Shown one piece after another: positions 56,348 to 64,000 of a DNA stretch of 64,000 nucleotides (positions are counted from its first letter, which is position 1; each line of letters begins with the position of its first letter). Made by a program: the position numbers and the translations under genes. Below the pieces are notes generated by a model. The model was not told the origin of the DNA and searched no databases. It saw only the letters and a program-made list of their open reading frames with translations. This DNA is from CAYOFF01 sp964403415. GTDB taxonomy: Bacteria; Patescibacteriota; Gracilibacteria; Absconditabacterales; Absconditicoccaceae. The stretch covers positions 310,001 through 374,000 of the forward strand of contig CAYOFF010000001.1 of assembly GCA_964403415.1 (NCBI GenBank). Direction: 5' to 3'.

Positions 56348-57436
56348 TTATATGCGCACTTCATCTTGTGATGCTTCCATCAGCATTCTCTGGTTCTCTA
56401 CGATCATTTTGAGCATAATGTCTTCGATGTCGCCATCCATGATGGCGGGGAGGTTGGATCGTGACTCTTTGACGCGATGATCAGTGACACGATCCTGGGG
56501 AAAGTTGTATGTCCTTATTTTTTCTGATCTGTCTCAGCTGCCGACTTGGTCGAGCCTTTTTTCTTTTTGCTCGCTCATCTGTTTATCTTGTTCTATCTGG
56601 TAGAGTCTCGCTTTGAGGACGGCTCGAGCTTTCTCTTTGTTTTGGAGCTGAGACTTGCTGTCACCGATATTGACGATAATGCCCGTAGGTACGTGGTGTA
56701 ATCTTACACCGGTCTGATTTTTGTTGGCATTCTGTCCACCAGCAGAGGATGCTGCGTACGTGTCCATTTGGACGTCATTTGGATTAACATCTACTTCGAC
56801 GTCTTCTACTTCAGGCATCACCGCTACGGTAACAGTAGAGGTATGAATTCTTCCGTTGGATTCCGTATCGGGAATTCTCTGTACTCTATGAACGCCGCTT
56901 TCAAACTTCAGCTTGGAGTAGACGCGCTCACCGGAAATCTTTACGATAGCGATTTTGAGACCTCCAATACCAGTCATTTCATGTTCGATAATGTCTGCTT
57001 TCCATCAGCTTCTTTCTGCATATCTGAGATACATTCTGAGAAGTTCTTCTCCAAATAGTCATGCTTCATCACCGCCTGCCGCAGGTCTGATTTCCAAGAA
57101 AATGTTTTTGTCGTCGTTTGGATCTTTGGGGAGCAACGCCATTTTTAGTTCTTCTTGGAGTTGCATCTCTTGTGTTTCTGCGTCTGCAAGCTGGGCTTTT
57201 GCAAGTTCTATAATATCTGGATCTGTTTCTGAAGAAAGTGTTTGCTTGGCATCGAGTTTATCTGCCTCGCATTGTTTGAGCTTTTGGTGGAGATTGTATG
57301 CGTCTTCGAGCTGTTTCATTTCTTTGTTGATGGTCATCATTTGCTTAGGGTTGTTGCTAAGCGCTGGATCAAGCATCTGTTGCTGAAGACGTTCGTATGT
57401 GGTTGCTATTTGCTCTAGTTTATCTGCCATACTCAT
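56348..57436 (-). CDS. prfA: Peptide chain release factor 1
   Basis: The 362-residue protein is a full RF1: an N-terminal coiled-coil domain, the recognition loop RIPDTESNGRIHTS with PDT at 189-191 (the PxT motif for UAA/UAG), the GGQ at 233-235 and the tail GSGDRSEKIRTYNFPQDRVTDHR. The Gly before DRS is UGA (56534-56536), conserved Gly in RF1 of other bacteria. RF1 reads UAA and UAG only. With UGA reassigned, RF2 should be dispensable. The last 30 residues end in a short polar tail. Confidence 0.96.
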
Positions 57437-57512
57437 GAGTGTAGGATGTGTATACTAAAAATTTGTCGAGAGATACAACGTATCATCATCGATTTATAAG
57501 TCGTATACTGCA

Positions 57513-58157
57513 CTACAAGAAGACGCTGCTGATTACAAAGTAGATGGAACCATAGACAACATGGCTAAGCGTAGATACAAACCGCGAAATAGCCGTCCCT
57601 GTCCCTGGTGCTAGAATAAGCAAAATTACAACAAGACTAATATATCTGCCGTAACGTTCGATACGATACCCAAACGATGGAAACAAGAATTTTATAATTC
57701 TTCGACCATCTAGCGGGGGGAGCGGGATCAAGTTGAAGATTGCCAGTGCAGAGTTTATAAGGCCAAAAAGCATCCAAAATTGCACGATTATATCGGTTTT
57801 ATCAAACAAGACATTTGTGCCTGCAAGGAGAACGTAGAGCATTAGTATGATCGTGCCGCCTATGGCTAGAATAATATTGGTTGCAGGTCATGCAAGTGCT
57901 ACGAGTAGCTCGTCTCTTAGCGGATGCTTATAGTATGCAGGATTTACTTCAACAGGTCTTCCCCATCCAAAGTGAATCAAAAAAATCAAAATGAACCCGA
58001 TAGGATCAATATGTACAAGCGGATTTGGCGTGAGTCTTCACTGGTACTCAGGTGTAGGATCACCGAGTTTTCGTGATGTCCAAGCATGTGCGTATTCATG
58101 TAGGCTAATAGAGACTACAAAAATCACAGCGAGAAATATGGTTTCAATTCGTTCCAT
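57513..58157 (-). CDS. M50-family intramembrane metalloprotease (site-2 protease-like)
   Basis: The 214-residue protein has five or six membrane helices. The zinc motif is HEYAH in SLHEYAHAW (first helix), and the second ligand region is NLIPLPPLDGRR. GPATNIILAIGG and NPAYYKHPLRDEL are also typical of the YwhC-like M50B family. Such proteases cut membrane proteins in signalling or quality control. It is downstream of the peptide-binding protein and upstream of prfA on the same strand. UGA codons form Gly in AGPATN. Confidence 0.92.
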
Positions 58158-58233
58158 ACAGGTGTTACGAGTGTCGTAAAATTATTAAATTATTTTCTCT
58201 TTACTTTCCCAGTACATATTACCTTTGTACATT

Positions 58234-60243
58234 TTACTTTCCCAGTCCATACGTACGCAAAAAATCTAGCATATTTGCTCATGAATTCACGCGATTCCAA
58301 TCCACAACACGTTCTGAATACACACTTAGTTCGTTGAGGAAGTCTTTTCTTCGACCGCGAGCGTAGAGTCTAAATGGAAATGAGAATTCTAAGTTTTCAT
58401 TAATCAAGAATACTCATTTTTCTTTTCCAAGGATGACAAGAGGTACGGTGTCTTGATAGATATCGCTTATATTCTTTTTGATGCGTTGTTTTTCTTCGAT
58501 ATCTTCCTTGAGGAAGTATGTGTTGATGCGTTCAGCAATATTGAGATTGGTGAAGAGAGAGGGATTTATTGATGGATCTTCGCTCAAGAATAAGTTGGAC
58601 ATATCTTTTCTGAGTCCCATGGCGATAGGTGTGATGACGAGATCATAGTCTTTGGATTGTAATTTCCCAGCGAATGCAGCAGGATCTGCAAATTGTTCGA
58701 AATTCATGTATTCGTCTATGCCACTAGCGACTGCTGCGTTTTTGAGATCACGCGCGAGCGCAAGACTGAGTTTATCATTTCCATAAATAACCTTGAGCGT
58801 GTGTTTAACGGTTGTAGGTGTGGTGGTAGTTGGTGTTGTTGTGGCTGCAGTAGGGTTTGTGGGGACAGAACCATCTATGTACCTTACTTCTAATGTGAAG
58901 GTGTCTACTACTTTGCCTTGGAGGTATGCTCTTATAGTATAGGTGTTCGTCCCTTGGATGACATTCCTAAACAGTGGATTGAGATTGTAGAGTGTAGATG
59001 CTGTTGCAGCATTGTATGACTCTGGGAAGTACTCTTTGCCGCCGTTATGTGCAACGGATACTTTGTCGTATTTGGTTGTAAATGTGAATTGTAACTGCAT
59101 TTTATCTACTATTTTGTAGGGCAGTGTATAGACATGTGCCTCCTGTGCCCCTCCAAATGTGAGAGAGGTTGGGAGTTGGGGGAGATTATTGTTTGTTGGG
59201 TTTGTAGCAGAAGATGTGACGTTTCCTGAACTGCTACTTACAAAATCAGCTGCACTTATTGCTGTTGTTTGTAAGCGAGGAAACAAAAAAGTATCGGCAA
59301 CGATATAACTGTTGGTTCCTGTAGAGTCGTAGGTGCTTTGGAGGACATCGTATATCCGTGATGCTAATTTTCTTCTCATATTAAGCGTAAATCAAGGTTG
59401 TTTGGTGTTGAAGAAAATGGTTGCGTAGTTGTTGAGAATAACTGGATTTGCAACAAATCATGGTATCTGTTCGTCTGCTGTTACGAAACTGACATCATCC
59501 TCATGCTGGGCGGTATATTCGGTTAGTGCGGCAAGATTTGGGAACTGTTTAACTTGGTAGTACTTGAGTGGAATATCTTTGCATGACTCAAAATCAAAAA
59601 CTACGCTAGAGGTATCGTGTGTTGTAGGCTTGATGTGGACGCAAGATGTTCCTACAGGAGACTGACCAAACTTGCTAATATAGTCATCGCGAGAGGTGTT
59701 TGCCAGGAGGTGTTGAGGCAAAATGAAATTGGTGAAGAAGATCATATTGTCTATACTTGCTTGGGGAAATGTTACCGTGACACGACTGTCTACGAGAGCA
59801 ACCTCAATATTTTTGTATGTTTCTAGACCTGGTATTGATCGATAGTTATCTGCCAAGAGTGATGAGTACGTGAAAAACACGTCTCAGAGGTTGAATGATG
59901 TACCATCTGCCCATGCATGTCCTGGGAGAGCTGTAACCTCGAATGACTTGTAATCTGAGGTTTTTACACTACAGAGCTCTTCGTAGTAGGAGGTAGAGCT
60001 TCCTGAAAAGGTGGGGAATAAGCAACTCTTGAAAAGTAGACTTTGGTAGAATTTGTCGGAATCAGAAAGCGAGAGATACGGTAAGTATCCGATAGATTGT
60101 GTTGTAGCTTCAATTATCGTTCCGCCTTTTCAGGGCAAGAGATCAGAAGAGAACTTGATGTACGTCCACACGATGTGCAACGTCAGGAGAACCCGTACCG
60201 TCAAAACTGCTCCTATCAGGTATCGTTCGCGACGAGAATGCAT
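58234..60243 (-). CDS. Family-5 extracellular solute (peptide)-binding protein, membrane anchored
   Basis: The 669-residue protein has an N-terminal membrane helix (LIGAVLTVRVLLTLHIVWTYI). The family-5 SBP pattern follows: GTIIEATTQSIGYLPYLSLSDSDK, the substrate-site FEVTALPGHAWADGTSFNLGDVFFTY, and NDTRVTVTFPQ-like VDSRVTVTFPQAS. A Thr/Pro-rich linker precedes a second lobe fragment. No transporter permease genes lie beside it, so it may use others or act as a sensor. It is 4 bases downstream of secG. A 13-base repeat surrounds its stop (58201-58213, 58234-58246). Confidence 0.8.
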
Positions 60244-60247
60244 GGAA

Positions 60248-60478
60248 TTATGCAGAAAAGTAAGGAAGTATGAGGCTTACTACAACAAAAATAATCGCTG
60301 TGACTATGGCTACTTTTTTGAGTGTGGTTTCGATAGATTTTTTGCTACCGTATTCACTACCTCCTGCCATACCAGCTATTCATACTCACAGTCAGCCTTT
60401 GGGACTCATGAGAAGTACTGATCCTACAAACAATACGCCAGAGACTATCAATACAAAAATAAGTAGTGAATGATACAT
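60248..60478 (-). CDS. secG: Preprotein translocase subunit SecG
   Basis: The 76-residue protein has two membrane helices joined by a Gly-rich loop: LIFVLIVSGVLFVGSVLLM, then SPKGGLGVGIAGMAGG and a Tyr/Lys stretch, then VAIVTAIIFVVVSLIL. This is the normal SecG shape. The loop glycines are largely UGA codons (three within six codons). SecG supports SecYE during protein export, which fits the many secreted proteins here. The next gene starts 4 bases after its stop. Confidence 0.88.
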
Positions 60479-60605
60479 GGGTAAACAAGACACATAAAAC
60501 CATATGAACTTATCTAGTTATATGTAGATATTTGCTCTTTGATGTCAATTACAATTGGAGTAGGGTTGGATCGTCTTGCATTTCGGAAGAAACCCTCTAC
60601 GATGC

Positions 60606-60985
60606 CGAGGCTATGCCTTCTTGTCGGGTGATGCTGTGATACAGGAGTGTATTGCAGAGGAAAGTCCTGGCACTATACAAAAGCTAGGAGCTAACGGCTT
60701 CTGCATTCCCTGCTTTAGCGGGGTAAAGGAACGGGCCACAGAGACGAAAACTACTTTTTGGGCAGTAATGTCCTTGAAGGAAAGGTGCAACGTGAAGATG
60801 TGTCGTTTCGGCGAGACTACTTCTTCTAAGTCTCTCTGCTGGAGAGAATAGTGGTAACCCCTAGCTGGTGCAAGCGTTTCTTTCGTGTATGCGGGAGGGT
60901 CGTGCTACATCTTGCCTATATGGCGAGGAAGAGAAATATCACACATAACCAGAACCGGGCTTATGAACGGGGAGGCATAGCATCT
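60606..60985 (+). ncRNA. rnpB: RNase P RNA
   Basis: The conserved regions appear in order: GAGGAAAGTCC (60657-60667), a CACAGAGACGAAAACTA core near 60737, GGTAACCCC near 60853, and AGAACCGGGCTTAT near 60950-60964. Helix P1 is formed by GCTATGCC (60610-60617) with GGCATAGC (60974-60981). About 380 nt, matching a bacterial type A RNA in size. It processes the 5' ends of tRNA precursors. Confidence 0.93.
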
Positions 60986-61023
60986 ATATACGCTACTAAT
61001 ACAAGGTTTGTCAATTGTAAAAT

Positions 61024-61052
61024 TTGACACATATTGGACCGGTTGATATACT
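61024..61052 (+). promoter_or_regulatory. Consensus promoter for the sortase gene
   Basis: TTGACA (61024-61029), 17-base spacer, TATACT (61047-61052). The leader to ATG 61084 is about 25 bases. Confidence 0.8.
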
Positions 61053-61083
61053 CAGACATGCGAGAAACTTTAGTTTATGTCTG

Positions 61084-61980
61084 ATGATGACAACGGTCCC
61101 ACATTTTTGAACTGATAGCTCTGAGCATCATAATCATTCGCCCAAAAAACGCGGTTGGCTTATAGAAGCGTTGGATTTTTGTATTATCTTGTCAGGAGTT
61201 TTCGTTCTTGGTATTGGTATTATGTATGGGAAAGCGTTGTACTATAATGTCTATGACTGGTTTTCAGGAGATTGAATCGCGCAGCCTACTACGCTTCAGT
61301 CACGTACTTATGTTGCCTCTTCGAAGTCAACTAAAGACACCATAGACCTTTCTGCTTGAGCAAAGAAACTTGATATGTATGTGGAGCAGCTTTCAGATAA
61401 TGATGCACGTAGTCGTGCTCGTATTAGTAGTACGCTACATAGTTTTGAACTTGAGGAGTACGCTAGAAAGCAACTTTCTCCTCATCATTTTTCATTTTCT
61501 TTGCTTCCTCCAGGAAAATGGCTTGTAGTCCCCGCTATTGGTGTGCGTGCTCCGATTGTAGATATTGCTTATGCGCCGTCTGATAAGATAGAAAAAGGTG
61601 ATTTCTATACCGAACTTGAACAGGGTGTCGTTAAATACCCGTATACTGCCGAACCTGGTCATATGGGAAACACCGTTATTTTTGGCCATTCAAGTACCGA
61701 ACTGCGAGACAAAAATAAATATGGCAATATCTTCCAAAAACTCTCAAAGTTGACTGATAAAGACGAAATACAAGTCTTGTGGGATGGACAAGTCTTTTCC
61801 TATGATGTTCAGAAAAAGATTATAAAATCTCCAAAAGATGTAGCACAGGAGCTTAATCAGTATAAGAAGGGTAAATTTTTGACGCTTATGGCTTGTTATC
61901 CATTGTTTTCTGATCTAGAGAGAATTATGATTATTGCTGAAGATAAGGCTTCTGTGAAACCACAATTGAGTAAAATGTAA
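61084..61980 (+). CDS. Sortase
   Basis: The 298-residue protein has a basic start and a membrane helix (ALDFCIILSGVFVLGIGIMY), a Ser/Thr linker and a sortase domain. The catalytic triad is H202 in FGHSS, C271 in TLMACYPLF and R280 in LERIMIIAE. The substrate-binding strands before it read KWLVVPAIGVRAPIV. Sortases attach proteins to the cell wall or join pilus subunits. No obvious LPxTG substrate is in this window. The class is unclear (E/D-like). Two adjacent ATG codons form the start. A separate consensus promoter precedes it. Confidence 0.93.
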
Positions 61981-62003
61981 ACTTGATTATTTTATATAGG
62001 GTG

Positions 62004-63917
62004 ATGTTTGCTATGAGGGCGGGGAGAAACGTAACAACAAGAAGATGGATTGCTATGAGTCTTATATCTCTTGTTGGTGTTACATTTTTTTCTGTTGCTC
62101 AGGAGTGATGAGGGGGTATTTCTTCATTACAGGAACATTTGTTGCAAGATGTCTACAGAAATCCTGATTTTTTGCCGCTTATCGATGTAGATAAAGCTGA
62201 AATACAGCTCAATGAGCTTTCCAAGGCATTTCAGAGAATTAGTGGAGAATATGATCTCTTGGACGAGAAAAGAGAAGCCCTTGATACACAGTACAACGAA
62301 GTGCAACACGAGATACGTGAAATACTTGTTGATAGTAATGCAACCCAAAAAAGACTAACAGAATCCTTGACCAAAATGAAGATATATGCTAAGAAAATCC
62401 AAAGATTGGAGGCCGGTATCAATGAGATGAGAGATGATCTTTTGGCAGAGAGGGACAATATGAGTCTCTATGTTCAATTCTTGTACAAGATGAACAATGC
62501 TTATTTTGGAGATGAGTCAGGAATGGAAGAGGTTAAGCTCTTTGTGAAATCCGATAATATTGCTCATACTCTTTCTCGTCAGGAACTTACTGCGTTATTG
62601 ACCCTTAAGTTACAAACATTGATGGATACTATTCGTCAGAAGCAGGCGAGCTATGAGACAATGATAGATGCTATTAGCTTAGCAAAAAATAAATACATGG
62701 TTGCGACGCAATTTTATAAGAAAAACTTGGATCAATTAGAAGAACAACAAAAAAATCTTTATGAACTTTTAAGCTATATTCAGCAAAATAGAGCAGCTGC
62801 ACAAGCGCATATTGAGGCTATAGATTCGTCCAAAGAGCATTTGAGTGCACAAGTAGATAAACTTAAGCGTGTTACTGAAGAGAAGAGAGGAGTCCTAATT
62901 ACCCAGGATAGTAATGTGTATAAACTCCTCAACTCCAAAGATAGAGAGGATAGCCAGAGATACTTTACGTGGCCCGTATTCCCTTTTGAAAAGATTTCGT
63001 ATACGTTTCATGACGAGGCATATAAGAGTATAGATGGGGATTTTTTTGAAGGCATTAGAATAAAGGTTGAGCAGGGGAGCGAAGTGTATGCTCCGGCACC
63101 AGGTATTGTCTACAAAGTTTTTGTCGGGAGATGATTGCAGAAAAGTCGAGTGATATTAATTCACAAGTATGGGTATTCTACAGTACTTACACCGCTTTCA
63201 GCAATATATGTGAGTGAGGGGCAGATCGTAGAGAGAGGAGAGATTATAGGTCGTAGTGGTGGTAGACCTGGAACAAATGGAGCTGGTATTGGCTCTCCCG
63301 GTCCTCATCTAGACTTCAAAATACTCCAAAACGCAACTCCTATCGATCCGTATCTCAGTATGGATATAAGTGTTTTTAAGGACAAAAAAGATGTCCCTGA
63401 AAAATATCATACTATTTATTTGCAGAACTACTTTCAAAGAGAAGTGGATTTGACATCTTTACCCAATGCTGAATGATTAGGAGTGGCCGAAAGAGCTCAG
63501 TCATTTTTGTCTCAATATGCATCTTCTCCATATAATAGTTTATCATTGTGGATGAATGCAGCTGAGTGAGAGGGTATCAATCCATATTTTGGGCTGTGTA
63601 TTTGATTTGCTGAAACAAGCTACAAAAACTTCAAAAGTTCTAATAATATCGGTAATGTCTGAAACAATGATAGATGAGATACTCAAGAATTTGAATCACC
63701 AGTTGCTGGTGCTAGGGCATTATTTAGTGTATTGAACAACCAATATCTGGGTAGCTATAAAACGATTGACCAATTGTCAAGATTTGGCAATCTGGAGTGA
63801 AAGATATATGCTTCTTCCCCATATAATCGGCAAAAAAACATCATGAAGTGTTTGTCGACTATCTACAATTTCAATGTTCCAGAGGATCTTCCCTTTAGAG
63901 TATATGAGTGACAATAG
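62004..63917 (+). CDS. EnvC-like coiled-coil/LytM protein with C-terminal lysozyme-like domain
   Basis: The 637-residue protein has a signal peptide (IAMSLISLVGVTFFSVAQ) and a long coiled-coil (residues about 60-300). A LytM-type domain follows (GIRIKVEQGSEVYAPAPGIVYKV, IVERGEIIGRSGG, PGPHLDFKIL). The metal ligands of LytM are missing, as in EnvC, so it is probably an activator of an amidase, not an enzyme. The C-terminal 150 residues resemble a glucosaminidase/lysozyme domain (GLCIGFAETSYKNFKSSNNIGNVGNNDRGD). Many Gly there are UGA. It is 23 bases after the sortase gene. Confidence 0.85.
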
Positions 63918-63949
63918 CAAAAAAGTGAAAAAAACAGGTCAAAATTTGA

Positions 63950-64000
63950 CAAAAGCATATGTCCGACTACAATTGGACTATGTAAAAACTTTTAGTTTTT
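63950..64000 (+). terminator. Possible terminator at the window end
   Basis: TGTCC (63960-63964) pairs with GGAC with flanking CATA/TATG, followed by an A/T-rich run to the end of the window. Only partly visible, so uncertain. Confidence 0.4.

Noticed and set aside
60576..60851. A plus-strand ORF in the RNase P RNA region
   Set aside because: It overlaps conserved RNase P RNA elements and has no protein family features.
1..64000. UGA read as tryptophan (Mycoplasma-type code)
   Set aside because: UGA falls at conserved Gly sites (HEGGH, SMGVGR, GSGDRS, glycine linkers), while TGG is used for Trp in conserved Trp positions.
1..64000. CRISPR arrays, rRNA genes or insertion sequences
   Set aside because: No evenly spaced repeats, no rRNA-like segments and no transposase motifs or terminal inverted repeats were found on reading both strands.

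Overview
The window comes from a bacterium that reads UGA as glycine (translation table 25), as known for the candidate phyla Absconditabacteria (SR1) and Gracilibacteria (BD1-5) of the CPR/Patescibacteria. With UGA as stop, nearly every recognisable gene breaks into pieces. With UGA as Gly the pieces join in one frame and restore family motifs, for example HEGGH in an M3 peptidase, the motif-3 glycine of glycyl-tRNA synthetase and GSGDRS in release factor 1. All coordinates below use UGA = Gly, with UAA and UAG as the only stops. Genes are densely packed on both strands. TTGACA/TATAAT-type promoters and hairpin-T terminators are visible at several boundaries, and Shine-Dalgarno sequences are mostly weak or absent.

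1-7.6 kb: end of a NYN-domain protein, an RlmL-like rRNA methyltransferase, a membrane protein, a Gly-rich protein, an RRM RNA-binding protein, a Spo0M/arrestin-like protein, tRNA-Pro(GGG), a transglutaminase-like protein and a lipoprotein. 7.9-12.5 kb: one 1540-residue protein with an embedded transglutaminase-like triad. 12.5-20.9 kb: exonuclease III, a GT-C membrane glycosyltransferase, a secreted NodB polysaccharide deacetylase with carbohydrate-binding-like repeats, a C26 amidotransferase and glycyl-tRNA synthetase. 21-27 kb: a secreted unknown, an AbrB-ATPase fusion behind a large inverted-repeat operator, an NhaP antiporter, two small membrane proteins and a SOUL haem-binding protein.

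27.2-31 kb: a branched-chain-amino-acid-type ABC transporter operon (livK-H-M-G) with only one ATPase gene. 31-34.2 kb: a TrmB-type regulator overlapping a large unknown membrane protein. 34.3-38.8 kb: a GT4 glycosyltransferase, a small unknown and two tandem paralogs of an unknown family. 38.8-46.6 kb: a Memo-CapA fusion with a DUF3160 lipoprotein, then MprF and DedA, both membrane-lipid-related proteins. 46.6-52.1 kb: an efflux operon of an AbrB regulator, a lipoprotein membrane-fusion protein and an RND permease. 52.4-60.5 kb: M3 oligopeptidase, a secreted leucine-rich-repeat protein, two small paralogs with their own promoters and terminators, release factor 1, M50 protease, a family-5 substrate-binding protein and SecG. 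60.6-63.9 kb: RNase P RNA, a sortase and an EnvC-like cell-wall protein.

The content is weighted to the cell surface: lipoproteins, glycosyltransferases, deacetylase, sortase, transglutaminase-like proteins, efflux and nutrient uptake. This fits a small host-dependent cell with an elaborate envelope. Translation genes tied to the altered code (glyQS, prfA) themselves contain in-frame UGA. No CRISPR array, rRNA operon or intact insertion sequence was seen, and no tRNA reading UGA was found here.
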